Source: Methylibium sp964622685 (GTDB lineage: Bacteria; Pseudomonadota; Gammaproteobacteria; Burkholderiales; Burkholderiaceae_C). From it: DNA of 14,686 nt. The position numbers were made by a program, and so were the translations under genes. The notes below the pieces were generated by a model. It was not told the DNA's origin and did no database searches. It saw nothing but the letters and a program-made list of their open reading frames with translations. Location of the stretch: NCBI GenBank assembly GCA_964622685.1, contig CAZUUU010000068.1:1-14686 (forward strand), read 5' to 3'. Below are positions 6,391-12,729 of this stretch, in pieces (position 1 is the stretch's first letter; every line of letters begins with the position of its first letter).

Positions 6391-8779
6391 TCGCCGCCCA
6401 GGCCTCGAAGGCGGTGGCCGGCAGGGGCTCGCCGACCAGCAGGCCCTGCAGCTCGTCGCAGCCGAGCTGTCGCAGGAAGTCGCGCTGGGCCTCGGTCTCC
6501 ACGCCTTCGGCGATCACCACCAGCTCGAGGCTGTGGCCCAGCTGCACGATGGCGCGGACGATCGCGCAGGCGTCGGCCCGCTGCGGCACGTCGTGCACGA
6601 AGGAGCCGTCGATCTTGACCTTGTCGATCGGCAGCTCCTTCAGGTGGCCGAGCGAGGAATAGCCGGTGCCGAAGTCGTCGACCGCGAGACGGATGCCCAG
6701 GGCCTTGAGTCGCACGAGCGAGGCCTTCACGTCGTCGAGCTCGTCCATCAGCATGCGCTCGGTGAGCTCGAGCTCGAGCCAGTCGCCGCGAACCTGCTCT
6801 TCCTCCAGCAGGCGCGCCAGGCCTTCGACGAAGCCGTGCTGCTGGAACTGCACGGTGGACAGGTTGACCGACACCGGCACGGCGAGCCCCAGGTCCGCGC
6901 GCCAGCGCTTCACGCAGCGCAGGGCCTCGCGCAGTACCCACTGCCCGATCGGCAGCATCAGGCGGCGCTCCTCCGCCACCGGCACGAAGTGCTCGGGCAG
7001 CAGCAGGCCGCGGCTCGGATGGCGCCAGCGGATCAGCGCCTCGACGCCGACCAGGCGGCCGGTGCTCGCGTTCAGCTGCGGCTGGTAGTGCAGCTCGAAG
7101 GCCTGCGCTTCCAGCGCCTGCGCCAGCTCGCTCTCGACGACCAGCGCGTCGTAGGCGGCCGTGGCGAGCGTGCGGTCGAAGAACTGGACGTTGGCGCGGC
7201 CGCGCGACTTGGCGAGGTACATCGCGGCGTCGGCGTGCTGGATCAGCTCGTCGGGCGTGCGGCCGTGTTCCGGGAAGAGCGCGACGCCGATGGACGGCGA
7301 GACCGAGATCGGCCGGCCGGCGACGTCGAGCGGCGCCTCGATGGCGGTCAGCAGCTTGCCGGCCACCTGCTCGATCACGGCGCGGTCGGTCACGCCGGCG
7401 ATCATCACCATGAACTCGTCGCCGCCGAAGCGGGCCACCAGGTCGTCGCCGCGCAGGCAGGACAGGATGCGTGCCGTGACCGTCTTGAGCAGCAGGTCGC
7501 CGGCCAGGTGGCCGAGCGAATCGTTGACGCGCTTGAAGTGGTCGAGGTCGATGAACAGCAGCGCGATCTGCGCGTCGCCGGCGCGGTGCGAGGCGGTGCG
7601 CTGCTCGAGCTGCTGGACGAAGGACAGGCGGTTGGGCAGGCCGGTCAGCGCGTCGTGGTGGGCCAGGTGGTGGATGCGCGCCTGCGCGGCCACGCGCTCG
7701 CGGATGTCGCGCACGACCACCAGGCGCAGCTTCTCGCCGCCGCGCTCGATCGAGCGCGTGATCAGCTCGACGGGAATGCGCTGGCCCTGCTTGCCGAGCG
7801 CCATGCTCTCGAAGGTGATCTCGGCGCCGGCGGCCAGCACGCGCTGGGCCTTGTCGATGTGGTCGGGGGCCAGGAACTCCGAGGTGCGGCGCCCGATGAC
7901 TTCCTTGGGCGCATAGCCGGTCAGCTCGCAGATCGGACCGTTGACGTCGAGCACCGTGCCGTCGCGGTGGAACAGGATGCCCTCGGCACTGGCCTCCATG
8001 AACTTGGCGAGCCGCTCCTCGGACTCGCGCACCGCGCGTTCGGCCAGGCGGTGCTTGGTGATGTCGGTGACGCGCACGAAGGCGCCGTAGAGCTCGCCCT
8101 GCTCGCCCAGGTTGGGCAGCACGTCGACCTCGAGCCACTGCAGGCGGCCGCTGGCGTCGGCCAGTTCGCGCTCGTAGGACACCTGGCGCCTCGTCGCGAC
8201 CACGGCTTCGATGTAGGGGCGGATCTGCTGCCAGCCCTTCTCGCCGACGATCTCGGCGGCGGTGCGTCCGAGGATGTTCTCGGTGGTCCAGCCCAGCGCC
8301 TGCGCGTAGTGGCGGTTGGCGAAGGTGCAGCGGAAGTCCTTCAGCTCGTAGTAGGCGATCAATGCCGGCACGTTGTCGGCCAGCACGCGCAGCTGCGTGG
8401 TCTGCTCCAGCAGCGCGAGCTCGACCTGCTTGCCGGCGCTGATGTCGTGCAGCGAGCACAGGCACAGCTCGCTGCCGTCGCCGCCCCAGCGGCCCTGGCA
8501 GTCCAGCCACAGCACGCTGCCATCGTTCAGCAGCGCGTCGAGCTCGAGCCGGAAGCGCGCCGGCGCCCCGGGGTTGGCCAGCACCGCGCGCAGTTCCTCG
8601 CGCGCCACCGGCCCCAGCCGGTCGAGCCAGGCCGAGGAGCCGCGCTTCCAGCCCGTGGCCTGGGCCAGCGCGTCGTTCAGGCCCAGCAGGCGTGCGTCGC
8701 GGCCGACGGCCATCATCATCCCGGGCAGCTGCTCCCAGTCGTGCTCGAAAGGAATGGCGATGGCGGCGGGCGTGTTCAT
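6380..8779 (-). CDS. PAS-PAS-PAS-GGDEF-EAL cyclic-di-GMP signalling protein
   Basis: A 799-residue soluble sensor-effector. Three PAS-type sensor domains are suggested at about 15-115, 125-245 and 255-370, the second ending in a PAC-like segment; no membrane helices are seen, so it probably senses a cytoplasmic cue. The GGDEF domain (about 375-540) has FIDLDHFKRVND and an intact GGDEF at 452-456, with an inhibitory-site RxxD (Arg443 to Asp446) five residues before it. The EAL domain (about 550-795) has EALIRW from 580, NLS at 639-641, ELTERM from 671, DDFGTGYSS from 701 and EGVE at 758-761, so both diguanylate cyclase and phosphodiesterase residues appear intact. Which activity wins is not predictable. 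I chose ATG 8779, after which the PAS fold begins; the frame stays open about 40 codons upstream through repeat-rich DNA. It lies 148 bp beyond the DMT gene and likely has its own promoter. Confidence 0.95.
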   Translation of the reverse strand: MNTPAAIAIPFEHDWEQLPGMMMAVGRDARLLGLNDALAQATGWKRGSSAWLDRLGPVAREELRAVLANPGAPARFRLELDALLNDGSVLWLDCQGRWGGDGSELCLCSLHDISAGKQVELALLEQTTQLRVLADNVPALIAYYELKDFRCTFANRHYAQALGWTTENILGRTAAEIVGEKGWQQIRPYIEAVVATRRQVSYERELADASGRLQWLEVDVLPNLGEQGELYGAFVRVTDITKHRLAERAVRESEERLAKFMEASAEGILFHRDGTVLDVNGPICELTGYAPKEVIGRRTSEFLAPDHIDKAQRVLAAGAEITFESMALGKQGQRIPVELITRSIERGGEKLRLVVVRDIRERVAAQARIHHLAHHDALTGLPNRLSFVQQLEQRTASHRAGDAQIALLFIDLDHFKRVNDSLGHLAGDLLLKTVTARILSCLRGDDLVARFGGDEFMVMIAGVTDRAVIEQVAGKLLTAIEAPLDVAGRPISVSPSIGVALFPEHGRTPDELIQHADAAMYLAKSRGRANVQFFDRTLATAAYDALVVESELAQALEAQAFELHYQPQLNASTGRLVGVEALIRWRHPSRGLLLPEHFVPVAEERRLMLPIGQWVLREALRCVKRWRADLGLAVPVSVNLSTVQFQQHGFVEGLARLLEEEQVRGDWLELELTERMLMDELDDVKASLVRLKALGIRLAVDDFGTGYSSLGHLKELPIDKVKIDGSFVHDVPQRADACAIVRAIVQLGHSLELVVIAEGVETEAQRDFLRQLGCDELQGLLVGEPLPATAFEAWAATRR

Positions 8780-8800
8780 CGTGCGTCGGGGTGTGAACTC

Positions 8801-8806
8801 ATCATA
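8801..8806 (-). promoter_or_regulatory. Candidate -10 element for the GGDEF-EAL gene
   Basis: On the minus strand TATGAT, five of six matches to the sigma-70 -10 consensus, lies 21 bases before the ATG at 8779. No good -35 hexamer is found at 16-18 bases upstream; instead the perfect palindrome GGCGCTAGCGCC (8816-8827) covers that region, so activator-dependent or repressed transcription is possible. Weakly supported. Confidence 0.4.
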
Positions 8807-8815
8807 GCCAGCGGT

Positions 8816-8827
8816 GGCGCTAGCGCC
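8816..8827. promoter_or_regulatory. 12-bp palindrome upstream of the GGDEF-EAL gene
   Basis: GGCGCTAGCGCC is a perfect palindrome overlapping the spacer and -35 zone of the candidate promoter, followed by a second short palindrome CGATATCG (8832-8839). The position fits an operator, but no known regulator site is recognised. Confidence 0.4.
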
Positions 8828-8842
8828 GCTTCGATATCGCGG

Positions 8843-8903
8843 CTTCCCCCAAGAGGACGTGAGCCCGGGGGTGCATTCGGGGAAATCTTCCCCCAAACGG
8901 ACG
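8843..8903. repeat. Pair of 17-bp imperfect direct repeats (CTTCCCCCAA type)
   Basis: CTTCCCCCAAGAGGACG (8843-8859) and CTTCCCCCAAACGGACG (8887-8903) match at 15 of 17 bases and begin 44 bases apart. They lie between the second DMT gene and the GGDEF-EAL gene. They could be binding sites for one regulator or part of a dispersed intergenic repeat family. Confidence 0.65.
8879..8893. terminator. Short stem-loop downstream of the second DMT gene
   Basis: GGGGAA (8879-8884) and TTCCCC (8888-8893) form a 6-bp stem with a 3-base loop, about 35 bases after the minus-strand stop at 8928. There is no T-run, so termination here is only possible, and one arm is also part of the CTTCCCCC repeat. Confidence 0.3.
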
Positions 8904-8927
8904 CGGCCGGCGCACCACGCACGCGGC

Positions 8928-9866
8928 TCAGCGCCGTGCCGAGGAGACGACGATGCCGGCGACGATCAGCCCGAAGGCCACGCCGTGGTACCACTGCGGC
9001 CATTCGCCGAGCAGCGCTGCGGACAGCAGCGCCGCGAACACCGGCGTCAGGTTGCTGAAGAAGGCGGCCAGCGCCGGTCCGCCGAGCGACACGCCCAGCC
9101 CCCAGCAGCGGTAGGCGATCAGGGCCGGACCGATCGCAACGTAGGCGAGCGCCGCGACCACGGCGCCGCTCCAGCGGATGTCCGCGGCGCCGGCCGCCTG
9201 CTCCAGGCCGCCGGCGCCCAGCGCGAAGACCAGGCCGAACAGCACCTGGACCAGCAGCGTCTCGGACCAGTCCCAGGGCCGGGGCGCGGCGCCGTCGTGC
9301 ACGCGCGGCTGGCCGTCGCCCTGCAGGTTGGCGGGCGGCCGCGCCAGCATCCAGCTGTAGAAAGACCAGGCGATGATGGCGATCACGATGTAGAAGTCGC
9401 CCGCCACGAAGTGCACGCGTGCCAGTGCCGACGGATCGCCGCGCGCGATCACCAGCGCCACGCCGGCCAGCGACAGCGCCGCACCCAGGATCTGGCGCCG
9501 CTGCGGCTGCACGCCGTAGAACAGCGCGCCGACCGCCAGCATCCACACCGGCATGCTGGCCGCGATCAGCGTCACGTTGATCGGCGTCGAGCTGACCAGC
9601 GCCAGGTACTGGAAGGCGTTGTACATGCCGACGCCCAGCGTGCCGAGCAGCAGCAGGTGGCGCCAGCGGGTCTTCAGGTCCCGCGGTTCGCGCAGCACGC
9701 GCCAGCCCAGCGGCAGCAGCAGCAGGAAGGCGAGGCTCCAGCGCAGCGCGTTCAGCGTCAGCGGCGGCACCTGGCCGACCATCAGCCGGCCGACCACCGC
9801 GTTGCCGGCCCACAGCAAGGGCGGCACGGTCATCAACAGGGCGATCTTCGCGCCGGGCAGGGACAT
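8928..9866 (-). CDS. EamA/DMT-family transporter
   Basis: A 312-residue inner-membrane protein with about ten helices in two EamA repeats. It opens with LLMTVPPLLWAGNAVVGRLM and ALRWSLAFLLLLPLGW; the first repeat continues with ALVSSTPINVTLIAASMPVW, and the second ends with LLGEWPQWYHGVAFGLIVAG. The two repeats are joined by a hydrophilic stretch of about 30 residues (near 173-203), longer than usual. It is not a close copy of the DMT protein at 2187-3089: the two share the fold and short motifs only. The ATG follows the DUF2007 gene's stop by 10 bases, so the two are probably one transcript; no Shine-Dalgarno site is visible, suggesting coupling to upstream translation. The substrate is unknown. 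Confidence 0.92.
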   Translation of the reverse strand: MSLPGAKIALLMTVPPLLWAGNAVVGRLMVGQVPPLTLNALRWSLAFLLLLPLGWRVLREPRDLKTRWRHLLLLGTLGVGMYNAFQYLALVSSTPINVTLIAASMPVWMLAVGALFYGVQPQRRQILGAALSLAGVALVIARGDPSALARVHFVAGDFYIVIAIIAWSFYSWMLARPPANLQGDGQPRVHDGAAPRPWDWSETLLVQVLFGLVFALGAGGLEQAAGAADIRWSGAVVAALAYVAIGPALIAYRCWGLGVSLGGPALAAFFSNLTPVFAALLSAALLGEWPQWYHGVAFGLIVAGIVVSSARR

Positions 9867-9876
9867 CGGCGTGGGG

Positions 9877-10191
9877 TCAGGCGCCCGAAGCAGGCATCGC
9901 GTGCCCGCAGTTCCAGCACTGCTCGAACGGCCCCTCGATCCGCTCGGCGCAGCCCGGGCAGGTCCACAGGTGCTGCGGGCAGCGCTGCGCGTCCGCCAGG
10001 AAGGCCTCGGCGCGGTCGAACTGCTCGTCGTGCTGGACCCAGACCTCGGGCAGGGCCTGGTCGGGCGGGATCAGTCCCGTGCTGCCGCTCGCGAAGGCAC
10101 GCTGCACGCTGGCGGCGATGCCGGCCTCGCGCAGCAGGTCGGTCCACAGCGTCGCGATGGCGAGGTTGGGAGCGGGGCAAAGTCGGCGCAT
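9877..10191 (-). CDS. DUF2007-like protein with C-terminal zinc ribbon
   Basis: A 104-residue cytoplasmic protein. Residues 1-69 (RRLCPAPNLAIATLWTDLL, then PPDQALPEVWVQHDEQFDRA) resemble the DUF2007 'putative signal transducing protein' fold, a PII/ACT-like small domain of unknown ligand. Residues 76-97 form a zinc ribbon with CPGC (Cys78, Cys81) and CWNC (Cys92, Cys95), the spacing expected for one bound zinc. The start is uncertain: an in-frame ATG two codons earlier (10197) is equally possible, and neither has a clear Shine-Dalgarno site. It is the first gene of a minus-strand unit with the DMT transporter and is divergent from qorA across about 60 bases. Its role is not known; binding a protein or nucleic acid partner is only a guess from the zinc ribbon. 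Confidence 0.82.
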   Translation of the reverse strand: MRRLCPAPNLAIATLWTDLLREAGIAASVQRAFASGSTGLIPPDQALPEVWVQHDEQFDRAEAFLADAQRCPQHLWTCPGCAERIEGPFEQCWNCGHAMPASGA

Positions 10192-10243
10192 GTGCATGGG
10201 ACGAGCAACGCTGGCACGATACCGGAGAATCCTCTCTCGACTC

Positions 10244-10247
10244 GGAG
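10244..10247 (+). promoter_or_regulatory. Ribosome-binding site fixing the qorA start
   Basis: GGAG lies five bases before the ATG at 10253. The frame is open further upstream, but the Shine-Dalgarno site and family alignment both support this ATG. Confidence 0.6.
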
Positions 10248-10252
10248 CCTCC

Positions 10253-11242
10253 ATGTCAAAAGTCAACGCGATCCAGGTGCAGCAGGCCGGCGGACCGGAC
10301 GCGATGCGGCTCGTGCAGCTCGAGGTCGGCGAGCCCGGCCCGGGCGAGGTGCGCATCCGCCACCGCGCCTGCGGCCTGAACTACATCGACGTCTACCAGC
10401 GCGGCGGTGTGTACCCGCTGCCGATGCCGCTGACCCTGGGCATGGAAGGCGCCGGCCTCGTCGAGGCGGTCGGCGAGGGCGTGACGCACTTGAAGGCCGG
10501 CGACCGCGCGGCCTACGCCAGCCAGCCGCCGGGCGCCTACTGCGAGGCGCGCGTGATGCCGGCCAAGTGCGTCGTGAAGCTCCCCGAGGGCATCGACTTC
10601 GAGACCGGCGCGGCGATGATGCTCAAGGGCATGACCGCGCAGTACCTGCTGAAGAAGACGCTGCCGCAGGGCGGTCTGCAGCGTGGCGACTTCGTGCTGT
10701 TCCAGGCGGCCGCCGGCGGCGTCGGACTGATCGCCTGCCAGTGGGCGCGGGCGCTCGGCCTGCAGCTGATCGGAACCGCCGGCAGCGACGAGAAGTGCGC
10801 GCAGGCCCGCGAGTACGGCGCGGCGCACGCGATCAACTACCGAAGCGAGGACTTCGCCGCGCGCGTGAAGGACATCACCGGCGGACGCGGCGTCAAGGTC
10901 GTCTACGACTCGGTCGGCAAGGACACCTTCGAGAAGTCGCTCGACTGCCTGTCGCCCTTCGGCCTGATGGTGACCTACGGCAACGCCTCCGGCAAGGTGC
11001 CGCCGGTCGAGACCGGCACGCTGGCGGCCAAGGGCTCGCTCTACCTGACGCGCCCGACGATCTTCACGCATCTCGCGACGCGCGAGAGCACGCAGGCGAT
11101 GGCCGACGACCTGTTCGCCACCGTGCTGAGCGGCGCCGTGAAGATCCCGGTCGAGCGTCGCTATGCGCTCGCCGACGCAGCTCAGGCCCACCGCGACCTG
11201 GAAGCGCGGCTCACCACCGGCTGCAGCGTGCTGATTCCCTGA
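10253..11242 (+). CDS. qorA: NADPH:quinone reductase, QorA/zeta-crystallin type
   Basis: A 329-residue soluble medium-chain reductase that transfers electrons from NADPH to quinones. The N-terminal GroES-like domain contains GLNYIDVYQRGGVYP and GMEGAGLVEAVGEGV. The nucleotide-binding fold has QAAAGGVGLIACQWA, with the AAxGGVG coenzyme loop at 152-158; later blocks VVYDSVGKDTFEKSLDCL and GSLYLTRPT match the E. coli QorA pattern as I recall it. The zinc-binding residues of alcohol dehydrogenases are absent, as expected for this class. The length is close to the E. coli enzyme. It is a single gene, divergent from the DUF2007 gene and convergent with the TAXI gene, whose stop lies 7 bases away. 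A role in quinone detoxification is the usual view of the family. Confidence 0.93.
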   Translation: MSKVNAIQVQQAGGPDAMRLVQLEVGEPGPGEVRIRHRACGLNYIDVYQRGGVYPLPMPLTLGMEGAGLVEAVGEGVTHLKAGDRAAYASQPPGAYCEARVMPAKCVVKLPEGIDFETGAAMMLKGMTAQYLLKKTLPQGGLQRGDFVLFQAAAGGVGLIACQWARALGLQLIGTAGSDEKCAQAREYGAAHAINYRSEDFAARVKDITGGRGVKVVYDSVGKDTFEKSLDCLSPFGLMVTYGNASGKVPPVETGTLAAKGSLYLTRPTIFTHLATRESTQAMADDLFATVLSGAVKIPVERRYALADAAQAHRDLEARLTTGCSVLIP

Positions 11243-11254
11243 GCGAGCCTCAGG
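11238..11254. terminator. Short stem-loop overlapping two convergent stop codons
   Basis: CCTGAG (11238-11243) pairs with CTCAGG (11249-11254) around a 5-base loop. The arms contain the TGA of qorA (11240-11242) and the opposing TGA of the TAXI gene (11250-11252). The stem is only 6 bp and lacks a T-run, so a terminator role is tentative. Confidence 0.4.
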
Positions 11255-12215
11255 CCGGCAGGCCCAGCTCGCGCATCGCGCGGCGCACGCCGGGGTGGAT
11301 CAGCTCGGGGCGCGACGCCGCGGCCAGCGTGTTGGCGAGCGTCGATTCACCGGCCAGCGGCAGGCGCCGCGCGAGCGACTCTCGACCACCGTGCAGTGCC
11401 AGCGCGATGCGCCGCGACACGTCGTCCGGCAGCGAGGCGCGCGCCAGCACCAGGCTCCACGAGCCCAGCGTGACGATGTCGCGATCCTGGCCGCGGTAGC
11501 TGCCGGCGGGCAGCATGGTGCGGCGGATGAAGGAGTGCTTGTCGATGACACGCTGCAGGGCGGCGTCATCGGGCGCGATGAACCGCGCACCCTGCGGGCT
11601 GTCGGCCACCGCGGTGAAGCCGGGCCAGGCCGAACCGCCGCCCCACAGTGCGTCGATGCGACCGTCGGCCAGCATCGCCGGCCCTTCGGCAGCGCGCTCC
11701 AGGTAGATCGATTCGAAGTCGCGATCCAGGTCCAGTCCCAGGCCATCGGCCAGGTAGCGCGCCAGCACGACGAAGCCGGAGCCGCGCGCGCCCCAGGCGA
11801 TGCGTCGCCCGCGCAGGTCGGCCAGCGTGTGCAGCGCGCTGTCGGCGCGCACGGCGAAGAGGCCGGAGTTCGGATGCATCGCATTGACGATGCGCAGGCC
11901 GGTCGCCGCAGGCCGCCCGATGCCGGCGAAGGCCTCGTGCGCGACCTCGCCGGTGACGAGGCCCAGGTCCAGTGCGCCGGCCTCGAGCAGCGGCAGGTTC
12001 TCGGTGCTGCCGCGCGTCGCGCGGGGCTCGAGGGCGAGCGTGGTGTCCGTCTCGTTGAGCGCCGCGGCGTAGGCCTGGCCATAGACCTGGAAGCCGCCAC
12101 CCGGCGTGGCGGTGCCCAGCGTCAGGCGCGTCGGGCTGGCGGCGCGGAGGGGCATCGGCAGCAGCGCCGCGAGGCCGGCACCGGCCAGGGCCTGTGCGAG
12201 TCGACGGCGCCGCAT
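11250..12215 (-). CDS. TAXI-family TRAP transporter solute-binding protein
   Basis: A 321-residue periplasmic binding protein of the TAXI type, which delivers small organic acids or amino acids such as glutamate to a TRAP permease. The N-terminus is a signal peptide: four arginines, a hydrophobic stretch ALAGAGLAALLP and likely cleavage near residues 25-26 (LRAAS). The arginine cluster makes Tat export conceivable. The mature protein starts with LTLGTATPGGGFQVYGQAYA, the typical TAXI opening, followed by STENLPLLEAGALDLGLV, LRGRRIAWGARGSG and DGRIDALWGGG, all family landmarks. It follows lspA by 11 bases, with the lspA stop inside a TGAGG that can serve as its ribosome site, so it is probably read from the ileS-lspA transcript. 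No TRAP permease gene is in view, so its membrane partner must be elsewhere or outside the window. The ligand is unknown. Confidence 0.88.
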   Translation of the reverse strand: MRRRRLAQALAGAGLAALLPMPLRAASPTRLTLGTATPGGGFQVYGQAYAAALNETDTTLALEPRATRGSTENLPLLEAGALDLGLVTGEVAHEAFAGIGRPAATGLRIVNAMHPNSGLFAVRADSALHTLADLRGRRIAWGARGSGFVVLARYLADGLGLDLDRDFESIYLERAAEGPAMLADGRIDALWGGGSAWPGFTAVADSPQGARFIAPDDAALQRVIDKHSFIRRTMLPAGSYRGQDRDIVTLGSWSLVLARASLPDDVSRRIALALHGGRESLARRLPLAGESTLANTLAAASRPELIHPGVRRAMRELGLPA

Positions 12216-12226
12216 GCCGGGCCGCC

Positions 12227-12721
12227 TCAGCCGCGACGCACGCGGCGGATCTCGTCGAAGATCAGCAGCGCGGCGCCCACGCTGATGGCACTGTCGGCGA
12301 CGTTGAAGGCCGGGAAGTGGCTGCCGCTCCAGTGGAAGTCGAGGAAGTCGACGACGTAGCCGTGCAGCAGCCGGTCGACCACGTTGCCGACCGCGCCGCC
12401 GAGGATCAGCGACAGCGCGAAGGCGAACAGCTTCTGATGCCCCTGCGTGCGCAGCATCCACAGGATGAACAGCGAGGCGACGACGCCGAGACCGACGAAG
12501 AACCAGCGCTGCCAGCCCGAGGCGCCGGCCAGGAAGCTGAAGGCCGCGCCGGTGTTGTGCACCCGCACGATATTGAAGAAGTCGGTGACGTGGCGCGAGT
12601 CGCCGTACTGGAAGGCGCCCAGGATGAGCGTCTTGGTGATCTGGTCCAGCACCACCACCAGCATCGCGATGCCCAGCCAGACGAGCAGGCCATTGCCGCG
12701 GACGATCGACGTGTTGCCCAT
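12227..12721 (-). CDS. lspA: Lipoprotein signal peptidase (signal peptidase II)
   Basis: A 164-residue inner-membrane aspartyl protease that removes the signal peptide from diacylglyceryl-modified prolipoproteins. It has four hydrophobic segments (about 11-27, 68-90, 97-115, 138-157). The catalytic aspartates are Asp116 in GNVVDRL and Asp143 in FNVADS, and HNTGAAFSFL is the conserved family loop; length is typical. The start at 12721 fits family length and lies 8 bases after the ileS stop. TGAGG, formed by that stop, ends six bases before the ATG and probably acts as the ribosome-binding site. The ileS-lspA order is widely conserved in proteobacteria and supports one transcript. Confidence 0.97.
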   Translation of the reverse strand: MGNTSIVRGNGLLVWLGIAMLVVVLDQITKTLILGAFQYGDSRHVTDFFNIVRVHNTGAAFSFLAGASGWQRWFFVGLGVVASLFILWMLRTQGHQKLFAFALSLILGGAVGNVVDRLLHGYVVDFLDFHWSGSHFPAFNVADSAISVGAALLIFDEIRRVRRG

Positions 12722-12729
12722 GCGCAGCC

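Noticed and set aside
6533..9058. An 841-codon open frame on the plus strand opposite the GGDEF-EAL gene
   Set aside because: The true gene has complete PAS, GGDEF and EAL motifs on the other strand; the plus-strand product is compositionally biased and runs through an intergenic region into the next gene.
2187..9866. Two DMT transporter genes as a recent duplication
   Set aside because: Their proteins share only fold-level features and short motifs; sequences, linker length and gene contexts differ.
10212..10227. TGGCAC resembling a sigma-54 -24 element upstream of qorA
   Set aside because: The matching -12 element is missing: the bases at the required spacing are CGGAG, not TTGC-like.
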